From positions 186,001 through 250,000 of the forward strand of contig NZ_JBBPEU010000005.1 of the NCBI RefSeq assembly GCF_040225985.1: a DNA stretch of 64,000 nt. The letters run 5' to 3'. The stretch comes from Shimia sp040225985. Lineage in GTDB: Bacteria > Pseudomonadota > Alphaproteobacteria > Rhodobacterales > Rhodobacteraceae. Below the pieces are notes generated by a model. That model searched no databases and was not told where the DNA came from. It saw only the letters and a program-made list of their open reading frames with translations. The translations under genes were made by a program, and so were the position numbers. Each line of letters opens with the position of its first letter. The first letter of the stretch is position 1. This document shows positions 34,307 to 42,242 of this stretch, in pieces.

Positions 34307-35287
34307 TTACGGTGCAATGATCGGCTGCGCCTTGAGCGCCGCCTCTTTGGGTTCCGCCCCTTCAAACACGGACCCGTGTTCAAACCAGGACCGTGGCGCA
34401 GGGGCACCCCAGAGCGTCTGGCGCTGCGGGTCTTTCAGATCCCACTTGATCGGTTCCAGATCCGGATCAACCGTTTGGTAGTCCGAACAGTAGATCTCGA
34501 TCCTGTGTCCGTCCGGGTCCAGAACATAGAGGAAGAAAGCGTTGGAAATGCCGTGGCGCCCCGGTCCACGTTCGATATTGCCGACCCAGCCCGTGGTGGA
34601 CATCAGGTCGAGCAAATCTATGATGTTGAGCGGTGTTGGCACCCAGAATGCGGTGTGGTGCAGGCGTGGCCCGAGCCCATTGGTGAAAGCCACGTCATGC
34701 ACACCGCCCTTTCGGTGCATCCAGGCTGCCCAGACTTTGCCGGTTTCTGCATCCTCGGTGTATTCGGTCGTGCGGAATCCCATTTCGTTGTAGAAGGCAA
34801 CGCTGGCGTCCACATCGGCCGAGAACATGTTGAAATGGTCAATGCGCAGGGGTTTCACGCCGTTGTACAGCTTGTATTGCTGGTGGATCGGCGCGAGGCG
34901 GTCCATTTTGACATAGAATTCCAGCGGAATGCCCCATGGGTCGCGGGTCCGAAGGGTGCGGCCCATATGAGAACGTTCAACCCAATCTACGGGCAAACCT
35001 TTAGCGGCAAACCAGTCGGCGGCCTTTTCGAGGTCGGGTTCGTCGTAGAGTTTGAACCCCAGAACGCCCACGTCCGACGTGTCGGCCTGTACCAGAACGA
35101 TGCAGTGGTGGCCGCGTTCTTCCATGGCGCGCAGGTAGATGCGTTCATTGTCTTCGTAGGTGACCTGCAATCCCAGCATGTCGACGTAAAACGCACGGGA
35201 TTTGGCAAGGTCTTTGACGCGGTATTCCACGTGGCTCAGACGGACGATATTGAAGTCGGGATAAAGGTTCGGAGTGGGAACAGGCAT
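34307..35287 (-). CDS. Homoprotocatechuate 2,3-dioxygenase, vicinal-oxygen-chelate type
   Basis: A 326-residue type I extradiol dioxygenase with two VOC domains. Iron ligands fall at His151 (LRIDHFNMFS), His211 (GPRLHHTAFW) and Glu264 (DGHRIEIYCSDY). His197 in GGVHDVAFTNG corresponds to the catalytic acid/base His of the Brevibacterium/Arthrobacter homoprotocatechuate enzymes. The stretches WAAWMHRKGGVHD and ERGPGRHGISNAFFLYVLDP closely match that enzyme. It cleaves homoprotocatechuate to 5-carboxymethyl-2-hydroxymuconate semialdehyde, the same reaction as its unrelated neighbour at 35306. A different catechol as true substrate is possible. Confidence 0.85.
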   Translation of the reverse strand: MPVPTPNLYPDFNIVRLSHVEYRVKDLAKSRAFYVDMLGLQVTYEDNERIYLRAMEERGHHCIVLVQADTSDVGVLGFKLYDEPDLEKAADWFAAKGLPVDWVERSHMGRTLRTRDPWGIPLEFYVKMDRLAPIHQQYKLYNGVKPLRIDHFNMFSADVDASVAFYNEMGFRTTEYTEDAETGKVWAAWMHRKGGVHDVAFTNGLGPRLHHTAFWVPTPLNIIDLLDLMSTTGWVGNIERGPGRHGISNAFFLYVLDPDGHRIEIYCSDYQTVDPDLEPIKWDLKDPQRQTLWGAPAPRSWFEHGSVFEGAEPKEAALKAQPIIAP

Positions 35288-35305
35288 GGGGGCCTCCTGA
35301 GAAGC

Positions 35306-36160
35306 TTATTGGACAGGGAAGATCACGTTGCTCTGGCCAGTGCCGGATGACGGGAAGTATTCTGTGACAACCTCGCATTTGGCGTCATAGGTGTCCCACC
35401 CCAGCGCACCATAGAGCATGGCCGTGTCATGCATCGACCCTTCGCCGCAGCAGAAGTTGGCATAGTCGCCCAGCATCTTCAGGAAGGTGGCATGATCGCC
35501 GTTCTTCCACATCTCGAGCACGTGCAGGTCTATCTGCCGGTTGAACTCCGAACTGATCGTGAAAGTGCCGTTGTTAGGTGCGTACTCCTTGTTCGACCAG
35601 ATCTTGTGCGAGAGCGAGCCCGAGGCGACCAGCAGCACCTTGCTGTCACTGGCCTCGACCGCTTCACGGATGGCTTCGCCGATCACGCGGCTTTCATCGT
35701 GGTCGTGCACAGTGCACCACGCGGCAATCGAGATGACTTTCATCTCGTGTTCCCGGCTCATAAAGCGCATCGGCACAAGCGAGCCATATTCCAGCTCCAG
35801 ACTGTCGAGGTGATGGGCCAGCGTGTACACGCCCTTGTCCGAGGAAATTTTGGCAATGGCGTCGCCGAGGGCGGGGTTGCCTTCATAGGCATAGGGCATG
35901 TCCCGAATGAACTGCGGAAACTCGTTCGAGGTGAACAACCCTTCAAAACGGTCATTTGCGTTGATGTGGAACCCCGCGTTGATCACCCAATGTGTGTCAC
36001 AGATGATGACCGTGTCCGCCCCAAGCGCCTTGGCGCGGCGGGCAATTTCATAGTGACCGTCGATGGCGGCTTGCCGCTTGCCTTTCACCGGTCCGTCTTG
36101 TTCGGACATGAGCATGGTGGGCACGTGGGTGCATTTGGCCGCGAGTACGATTTCTCCCAT
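35306..36160 (-). CDS. hpaD: 3,4-dihydroxyphenylacetate 2,3-dioxygenase, LigB-type (HpaD)
   Basis: A 284-residue class III (LigB-fold) extradiol dioxygenase. It opens MGEIVLAAKCTHVPTMLMSE, with the iron-ligand His in THVP, then VIICDTHWVINAGFHINA, FIRDMPYAYEGNPALGDAIA, SIAAWCTVHD and SGSLSHK, matching enterobacterial HpaD almost block for block including the C-terminal SSGTGQSN. It performs meta ring opening of homoprotocatechuate. It sits between hpaE and the VOC-type dioxygenase with gaps of 23 and 18 bases, clearly one transcript. Confidence 0.93.
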   Translation of the reverse strand: MGEIVLAAKCTHVPTMLMSEQDGPVKGKRQAAIDGHYEIARRAKALGADTVIICDTHWVINAGFHINANDRFEGLFTSNEFPQFIRDMPYAYEGNPALGDAIAKISSDKGVYTLAHHLDSLELEYGSLVPMRFMSREHEMKVISIAAWCTVHDHDESRVIGEAIREAVEASDSKVLLVASGSLSHKIWSNKEYAPNNGTFTISSEFNRQIDLHVLEMWKNGDHATFLKMLGDYANFCCGEGSMHDTAMLYGALGWDTYDAKCEVVTEYFPSSGTGQSNVIFPVQ

Positions 36161-36183
36161 GGGGTCTCCTCCCTCTGGATGAG

Positions 36184-37692
36184 TCAGGCGCCAAGGCGCA
36201 TGATTTTGTGTTGGCCGGTGGCAAAGCCGATATGTTTTTGTTCCATGTAAAACTCGAAGGACCAGTCGCCGCCATCGCGTCCTATGCCCGAGGCCTTGAC
36301 CCCACCAAAAGGCGTGGGCAGGTGGCGGACGTTTTCCGAGTTCACCCAGATCATGCCGGCCTCTAGCCGCTCGGTGAAACGCAGGGCGCGGGTCAGATCG
36401 TTTGTCCAGAGATATCCGGTCAGACCATAGTCGGTGTCGTTGGCCATCTGCAGGGCTTCATCTTCGTGCGAGAACGGGATGGAGGTCAGGACCGGTCCGA
36501 AGATTTCTTCCTGCGCGATACGCATGTCATTGGTCGCGTTCGTGAATAGGGTGGGGCGCACGAAATACCCCTCATCCCCGATTTTCTCGCCCCCAGCGGC
36601 AACGGTTGCGCCATCGGTCTTGGCAATTTCGAAGTATGAAGTGACCTTGTTGAAATGCTCTTCCGTGACAAGCGGGCCAATTTCGGTGGCCGGGTCAAGC
36701 GGGTGGCCCACTTTGATGTTGTTGACCCGTTCAATCAGCTTGGCCTCGAATTCTTCTTTGATCGTATCGTGAATCAGCAGTCGCGAAGACGAGGTGCAGC
36801 GTTCGCCATTGATAGAATAGATCATGAAGATCACGGCATCCAATGCCCGGTCCAGATCGGCATCGTCAAAGACGATCACGGGGTTTTTGCCGCCCAGTTC
36901 GAGGTGGTTCCGTTTGTGCGTGTCAGCCCCCTGTTTCACGATCAGGCTGCCGGTCCGGCTTTCTCCGACAAAGGCGATGGCTTTGAGTTTCGGATGTTCG
37001 CACAGCGCCTTGCCCGCGTCTTCGCCGAACCCGTTGACGGTATTGAGAACACCGGGGGGCAGGCCGGCCTCTTCCGCGATTTCGACCAACAACCGGGCGG
37101 TCAAAGGAGAAGCCTCGGCCGGTTTGTGCACCACGGTGCAGCCGGCTGCGAGGGCGGGTGCGATTTTCCACGTGGACAGCATGAACGGCGTATTCCAAGG
37201 GGTGATCACGCCCACCGGGCCGATCGGGACACGGGTCGTGACATTCATCAACGTTGGGGATTTCAGATGCTGGCCGTCGCGTGCCTGCACCACCTGATCC
37301 GCGAAATAGCGAAAGTTTTCGGCGCCGCGCAGGGCTGCCTTGGACATAAAGCGCAGGGTCTGGCCGGTGTCCCAACATTCGCAAAGGGCGATTTCTTCGG
37401 CGCGGGCTTCGATAGCTTCGGCCACGTTGATCAGGATTTTTTTGCGCTCGAGCGCGGGCATGTCGCGCCAGGCCGGAAAGGCATCAGAGGCGGCTTGTGC
37501 GGCGGCATCAACATCGGCAGCGGTGCCATGGGCGACGTTGCAAATCACGGATTTGTCGACAGGCGACGTTGTCTGGAACGCGCCACCCGATCCGGCAGCG
37601 TCTACGCCGTTGATCCGGTTCGGGATTCCTGAGTCCCTGAAGCGGTCGAGATAGCCGTTTAGTTTTTCGATATTCTGTGCAAGCGCGCTCAT
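36184..37692 (-). CDS. hpaE: 5-carboxymethyl-2-hydroxymuconate semialdehyde dehydrogenase
   Basis: NAD-dependent ALDH of 502 residues that oxidises the ring-cleavage semialdehyde. The catalytic Cys is in SINGERCTSSSRLL, the Glu in HLELGGKNPVIVFDDAD, and the NAD loop is GVITPWNTPFMLSTWKIAPA. The ATG at 37692 has GGAGAG about five bases upstream, one base after the hpaF stop. Operon context makes HpaE the specific call rather than a generic ALDH. Confidence 0.92.
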   Translation of the reverse strand: MSALAQNIEKLNGYLDRFRDSGIPNRINGVDAAGSGGAFQTTSPVDKSVICNVAHGTAADVDAAAQAASDAFPAWRDMPALERKKILINVAEAIEARAEEIALCECWDTGQTLRFMSKAALRGAENFRYFADQVVQARDGQHLKSPTLMNVTTRVPIGPVGVITPWNTPFMLSTWKIAPALAAGCTVVHKPAEASPLTARLLVEIAEEAGLPPGVLNTVNGFGEDAGKALCEHPKLKAIAFVGESRTGSLIVKQGADTHKRNHLELGGKNPVIVFDDADLDRALDAVIFMIYSINGERCTSSSRLLIHDTIKEEFEAKLIERVNNIKVGHPLDPATEIGPLVTEEHFNKVTSYFEIAKTDGATVAAGGEKIGDEGYFVRPTLFTNATNDMRIAQEEIFGPVLTSIPFSHEDEALQMANDTDYGLTGYLWTNDLTRALRFTERLEAGMIWVNSENVRHLPTPFGGVKASGIGRDGGDWSFEFYMEQKHIGFATGQHKIMRLGA

Positions 37693-37693
37693 G

Positions 37694-38077
37694 TCAGCTC
37701 TCCAGGTGGTCTCGGATGGTGCCGATTTTCGGGGATAGGGCGGGGTCGATGTCGCGCATCTCAAGAGAAAGCGCGATGGAATGGGTTTGCATCGCCGCGG
37801 AAAGATAGGATTGCGCCGCTTCGAAGATAAGGCGGGTGGCGTCCCGTTTCACATCGTCAGGACGCCCGCCGCGAAGTCGGACCGAGATGTCTATGAACCC
37901 GTGTTTGGGGTTCCCGTCGGCAATCGCATAGTGATCGACACGCACCGCGCGCACGCGGATGCCGGCCATGGGGAAAGTGTCGATACCGGCGGCCACATTG
38001 CGGATGTGTTCGCACAGGCCGCCCATATCCACCACCTTTTCAAGGTTGCCGGAGTAGTCGATCTGAAAATGTGGCAT
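37694..38077 (-). CDS. hpaF: 5-carboxymethyl-2-hydroxymuconate delta-isomerase
   Basis: A 127-residue tautomerase-like enzyme beginning MPHFQIDYSGNLEK; after Met removal Pro1 is the general base. AGIRVRAVRVDHYAIADGNP and FIDISVRLRGGR match E. coli HpaF/HpcD. It isomerises 5-carboxymethyl-2-hydroxymuconate to the oxo form. It is the first gene of the operon, preceded by a good promoter. Confidence 0.92.
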   Translation of the reverse strand: MPHFQIDYSGNLEKVVDMGGLCEHIRNVAAGIDTFPMAGIRVRAVRVDHYAIADGNPKHGFIDISVRLRGGRPDDVKRDATRLIFEAAQSYLSAAMQTHSIALSLEMRDIDPALSPKIGTIRDHLES

Positions 38078-38101
38078 GTGCCTCTCTCCCTTATAGTTGT
38101 C

Positions 38102-38131
38102 ATGTTAAGTAAAGTTTGTGAGTCGAGTCAA
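38102..38131 (-). promoter_or_regulatory. Promoter of the hpa operon
   Basis: On the minus strand TTGACT (38126-38131) and TAACAT (38102-38107) are spaced 18 bases apart, 24 bases ahead of the hpaF start. The neighbouring sequence, AT-rich around the -10, is where the GntR regulator would be expected to bind; no perfect dyad is visible. Confidence 0.5.
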
Positions 38132-38160
38132 TACGCTTGTTTCAGGGTGCGGGAAAAGAA

Positions 38161-38184
38161 AAAGGCGGCCCGAAGACCGCCTTT
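38161..38184 (-). terminator. Terminator of the RTX-Hint gene
   Basis: AAAGGCGG/CCGCCTTT with an 8-base loop lies 22 bases past the RTX-Hint stop. On the minus strand it is followed by TTTTCTTTTC, a good U-run. Confidence 0.85.
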
Positions 38185-38205
38185 TGTTTCAATATGTTAC
38201 CGGAA

Positions 38206-41200
38206 CTAGCCCAGCAACTCCGCCTCGTGACGCTTGAGCGTCAAGCGTGCGGCGCTGTAGTTTTCCAGGCCTTTCTGAGACCGCAGTTCGGGGAAGATTT
38301 CGTAAATTTCCTGTTGCTGCTCAAGGCCGATGCCACCCATCGAATACTCGCCCGGCTGGAAGCTCTCGCTCCATGCGCCGTTGGCCAACACGACCTCGTG
38401 ATTGTCACAGAGGAAGTGGACATACTCGACACCACCGGTTTCGACCTGATGCACCCCGTTGAAGTGGGTCAGGTGTTTGGCCGCCGCAAGAACTTCGCGT
38501 TCCTCGAACATCAGCTGGGGCTGCGCGCCGACCAGCAACATGCGGTGGTTTGGTGACACCATCATATCCCGTTCAGGCAGGTCCGGCCCAAGCGCGCCGG
38601 CACGGATCATAACCGGACGCAGGTTCGGACGGTCAATCAGGCTGCGGCCCGACAAACGTTTTTTGCCGATCCAGCGAATGGTTTGCAGACCGTTGTCCCG
38701 GGTGACGACCTTGTCGCCCACTTTCAAATCCTGCACCGGAACTTCGCCCGCAGGGGTCAGGATCGCAGTGCCCGGCGTGAAGCAGATCACGTTTTCGATT
38801 TCCGAGAACGCCATGGTGCCGATCTCGGTGCCACCTGCATCGAAGTAGGTAACGATACCGCTTTCGCTGCGACCGGTGGCCGGATCAAAGGTCGGGTCTG
38901 CCGGGTTGTAGGTGATGGTAAAGCTGCCACCGGGCACACCGGTTCCGCGCAGATCAAGCGTATCGTTGTCAACGCCGCCTTCCCCACCGAAGACCAGCGA
39001 GCCGGGTCCACCTCCGAGGAAGGTGTCTTCGTCGTCGCCACCTGCCGCGAGGTTGCCGCCTACCGTATCAAAGCCGAGGTTGATGGTGTCGTTGCCGGCA
39101 CCACCAGCCAACAGGTCATTTCCGGGGCCGCCGTCGAGCGAGTCGTCGCCTGCACCGCCGTAAAGGCCGTCGTTACCTTCGCCACCTTCTAGTGTGTCGT
39201 TTCCGTCGCCACCTTCGAGGATGTCATCACCCTCGCCGCCGATGATCGAGTCATCGCCAGCATCGCCCGACAACTGGTCAAAGCCCGCACCGCCAGAAAC
39301 GGTGTCGTCTCCGTCATCGCCGCGCATGATGTCATCGCCATCATTGCCGAAGAGTTCGTCGGCGCCGTCGCCGCCCAGCACCTCGTCATCGCCGAGGCCG
39401 GCATCAACGGTATCGTCGCCGCCATAGGCAACAATAGTATCGTCGTTCGTCGTGGCTCCAGGCACGCCACTCGCCAGCGCATCGACGGTTTCACCACCGG
39501 CGTCGCTGTATCCAGGGACAATCAGATCTGGCCCATCGGTGCCATCCACTTGGCCCGGTGTGCTGGTGGTATAGTCGGGCGGGTATCCGGTATCGCCAGA
39601 GGTTGCCGTGACCGTCGTGCTCGTGCTGCTGGCTGCGGAAGGAGCGGCTGCGAGGAAGTCCTCCGGGTTTGGCAAATCCTCGACGTAAATGACATTTTCG
39701 ATATTCTCGAAAGTGGCCGTCCCAATCGGCGCGAGTGTCGTCAGATCATAGTAAGTGATCGTGCCGGCCTCGGGATCGAGCGGGTCGTATTCGATCAGTG
39801 CGTTGCCGCTGATGACGAGCGTGTCGAAATCATCGCCAAGTTCACCGCCGTCGATGTGATCGCCTACACCGACCTCGACGAATACGTCGCGGTCTGCACC
39901 GCCAGACAGTTCGTCGGCGCCTTCGCCACCATCAATAACATCTGCGCCGGTGCCGCCATAGACGGTATCTGCGCCAGCCCCGCCAACGATGAGGTCCGCT
40001 GCGCCATCGGCGGTGTTGCCATCGTTTGCAACACCGTCCCCGTAGACAAGGTCGCCATCGGCGCCGCCGACAATCAGGTCGCTGTCGGAGCCACCGATCA
40101 GCGTGTCCTCGCCCGCACCACCAAAGACGAGGTCGACGCCTTCATCGCCGGTGACATAGTCGTCACCTTCTCCGCCCGCGACGATGTCGCTGCCTTCGCC
40201 GCCGGTGACAGAGTCGTCGCCTTCGCCGCCAAGAACAAGGTCAGTGTCTTCGTTGCCCTGCACCAAGTCGTCGCCCTGGCCGCCTGAGATTATGTCAATC
40301 CCAGCGCCCCCTGAAACAACGTCGTCATCAATGCCGGCATCAATCACGTCTTCGCCGTCGCCACCTTCAATGGTGTCGTCATCGTCTTGGCCGAAGATGG
40401 TGTCGTCGCCAGCGCCGCCGATCAGAAGGTCGCGGCCATTGTCGGTCACTGGGTCGGGATCGCCGACCGAACCATCGTCAGGGATGTTCAGCGTGTCGGG
40501 GAAGCCGTCGCCAAGGCCACCATAGATCAGATCGTTGCCTTCGCCCCCGTCGACCGTGTCAGACCCTTCACCGCCAATGATCGTGTCGTCACCTTCGCCA
40601 CCGGCCACAATATCGGCATCCAGACCGGCGTTGATGTCATCGTTGCCGGTCCCGCCGTCGATCGTATCGCTGTCATCACCGGTGAAAATCACATCATTGC
40701 CGGCGCCGCCCTCGACATAATCGCGGTCGTTGTCCGGATCATCATCAACTTCGATCTCGGGCAGACCCATGTAAGAGGGGAAGCCAAGATCGGGGGCGCC
40801 AGCAAACTCACCAGAGGAGGAGTCGATCGTGTCGTCGCCATCGTTGCCATAGATCACATCCTGGCCATCGCCGCCGGTGATATCATCATCGCCGCCGATA
40901 ATCGGGTCGCCTTCGGTCAGTGTGGCGTAGGTCAGATCATCAATCGCACCGGACCCGGGCAGATCAACGATCATCTTGGAAACACGATACACTTCGTCAA
41001 ATTCATAAACCAGTTGACCGTTGTCATCGGTCGGATCAATCGCGACTTCGCCAATCAATTCGCCGGCATCATCGAAGAAGCGCACGGTTGCCCCTTCCTC
41101 TATATCGAGGAAGGTCAGGCTTTCGATGGAAACGGGTTCGTCGAAACGGAAGCCGATCGAGCCACCATCGGCGTTGTCGTCAGGATCCGAACTGTCGCCG

Positions 41201-41586
41201 TCCTCGGACATGATCAGCACGCCACCAAGGTTGTCGGTGGCCAGATCATCGTCATCGCCCGTCGGGTTTGACGTATCGAAGATCATTGTAGGGGTGTTGC
41301 CGTCGAACGAGAATATTTGAACACCAGGGTACTGGTCTTCGACCAGCGTACCTGCCGCAAGGTCGTTGAAGTCAATTACGTGTCTTTCCACAACGGTGTC
41401 GCAATTCCCGTCACCGATGATCGTGTCATTGCCTTCCAGCGCATCAATCGTGTCAGAGCCAGAGCCGCCGACGACAATATCGTCGCCGCTGGTGACGGAG
41501 TCGCCGTCAGCGTCCGTGTAGGTGGCGTCAATCAGATCGTCGTTTTCAGTACCGTCTACGACGCCGGGTCCTTTAGGATCAGACAT
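38206..41586 (-). CDS. Secreted RTX calcium-binding protein with C-terminal Hint domain
   Basis: An 1126-residue acidic protein with no classical signal peptide, so type I secretion is likely. Residues 10-930 hold several blocks of GGxGxDxhx nonapeptide repeats that bind calcium on secretion (for example GGAGDDTIFGQDDDDTIEGG). The blocks are interrupted by a beta-rich insert near residues 60-220 (YPGVQIFSFDGNTPT onward) and a Thr/Ser linker. From Cys935 a Hedgehog/intein (Hint) domain begins CFTPGTAILTPAGEVPVQDL, with VSPNHRMLL near residue 1012, the Hint_2 type common in roseobacters. Hint may self-cleave at Cys935. Start ATG 41586 has AGAGG five bases upstream. No type I exporter genes are adjacent. 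Confidence 0.88.
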   Translation of the reverse strand: MSDPKGPGVVDGTENDDLIDATYTDADGDSVTSGDDIVVGGSGSDTIDALEGNDTIIGDGNCDTVVERHVIDFNDLAAGTLVEDQYPGVQIFSFDGNTPTMIFDTSNPTGDDDDLATDNLGGVLIMSEDGDSSDPDDNADGGSIGFRFDEPVSIESLTFLDIEEGATVRFFDDAGELIGEVAIDPTDDNGQLVYEFDEVYRVSKMIVDLPGSGAIDDLTYATLTEGDPIIGGDDDITGGDGQDVIYGNDGDDTIDSSSGEFAGAPDLGFPSYMGLPEIEVDDDPDNDRDYVEGGAGNDVIFTGDDSDTIDGGTGNDDINAGLDADIVAGGEGDDTIIGGEGSDTVDGGEGNDLIYGGLGDGFPDTLNIPDDGSVGDPDPVTDNGRDLLIGGAGDDTIFGQDDDDTIEGGDGEDVIDAGIDDDVVSGGAGIDIISGGQGDDLVQGNEDTDLVLGGEGDDSVTGGEGSDIVAGGEGDDYVTGDEGVDLVFGGAGEDTLIGGSDSDLIVGGADGDLVYGDGVANDGNTADGAADLIVGGAGADTVYGGTGADVIDGGEGADELSGGADRDVFVEVGVGDHIDGGELGDDFDTLVISGNALIEYDPLDPEAGTITYYDLTTLAPIGTATFENIENVIYVEDLPNPEDFLAAAPSAASSTSTTVTATSGDTGYPPDYTTSTPGQVDGTDGPDLIVPGYSDAGGETVDALASGVPGATTNDDTIVAYGGDDTVDAGLGDDEVLGGDGADELFGNDGDDIMRGDDGDDTVSGGAGFDQLSGDAGDDSIIGGEGDDILEGGDGNDTLEGGEGNDGLYGGAGDDSLDGGPGNDLLAGGAGNDTINLGFDTVGGNLAAGGDDEDTFLGGGPGSLVFGGEGGVDNDTLDLRGTGVPGGSFTITYNPADPTFDPATGRSESGIVTYFDAGGTEIGTMAFSEIENVICFTPGTAILTPAGEVPVQDLKVGDKVVTRDNGLQTIRWIGKKRLSGRSLIDRPNLRPVMIRAGALGPDLPERDMMVSPNHRMLLVGAQPQLMFEEREVLAAAKHLTHFNGVHQVETGGVEYVHFLCDNHEVVLANGAWSESFQPGEYSMGGIGLEQQQEIYEIFPELRSQKGLENYSAARLTLKRHEAELLG

Positions 41587-41696
41587 GTCAACCTCTTCCC
41601 ATTTCTCACTCTTTGCTCGACTACGATCCACCCGCTGCGTGGAAATCCAGCGGCTGAACATGCCTTCTGGGTTCCGGCACACGCAATACGCCGGTC

Positions 41697-41712
41697 GCAT
41701 CTTGCAAGATGC
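41697..41712. promoter_or_regulatory. 16-base perfect palindrome upstream of the RTX-Hint gene
   Basis: GCATCTTGCAAGATGC is fully self-complementary and centred 118 bases upstream of the RTX-Hint start. A perfect 16-mer palindrome by chance is unlikely in a gap this size, so it is a candidate operator for a dimeric regulator. Confidence 0.5.
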
Positions 41713-42242
41713 TCATAAGTTATCGGTTGGCCGCCCCTAGCCACATAACGCCCCCCAGTCGGACGTGGTTTAAATATGGGGCAAGCGGGTCGTTAACGAA
41801 ACCCAAACATTCGATTTTTGGTAAAAATATACCGAAAACGGTTCGGCATCTCCTGTGTTTTAGGCGGAATCCTTGTGTCGGGACTGTGGCGATTGTTTCA
41901 TGAATATGGCCGAATTGTGGCAAGGATTGGGCATCGTTGGGCCGCGAATCGTGGGTAATTTGCTCGAATCGGCGGGATTTTTCGCCTTTTGGAAACCATG
42001 CTTTGGGTAGGTGTTTCCTGTTTGGAACCAATTTCACCACATTCACGCCATCGCGCAGCGTGTCCGTTTTGGCACAGGCACTCTAGCCTGTAAGCCCATG
42101 AGACGGGAACAATCGCGCAACACTTGGCGCATTGTTTCTTAATACGAAACGAATAGCGAATCGCCATGTGGATAAGAGCGCCCCTTGAGGCGAATCTGAG
42201 CACGTTATTTTCGAAGCACTTCTTTCGGGGGCGGTTGGTTCC
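41713..42242. other. Intergenic stretch without a supported gene
   Basis: About 530 bases between the RTX-Hint promoter region and the multiheme cytochrome end. Open frames here (for example minus strand 41720-42046, 108 codons) lack ribosome sites, recognisable domains and the third-position GC bias of neighbouring genes. The base composition is lower in GC, with AT-rich runs at 41770-41850. The region upstream of the palindrome probably holds the long RTX promoter region; otherwise I see nothing definite. Confidence 0.5.

Noticed and set aside
40387..41271. Plus-strand frame within the RTX repeats and a CRISPR-like look to the DNA
   Set aside because: The periodicity comes from the nonapeptide repeat codons (27 bases, degenerate); there are no identical repeats with unique spacers.
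41720..42203. Two minus-strand frames of about 100 codons in the RTX/cytochrome gap
   Set aside because: No ribosome sites, overlapping in different frames, no homology I recognise; kept only as intergenic sequence.
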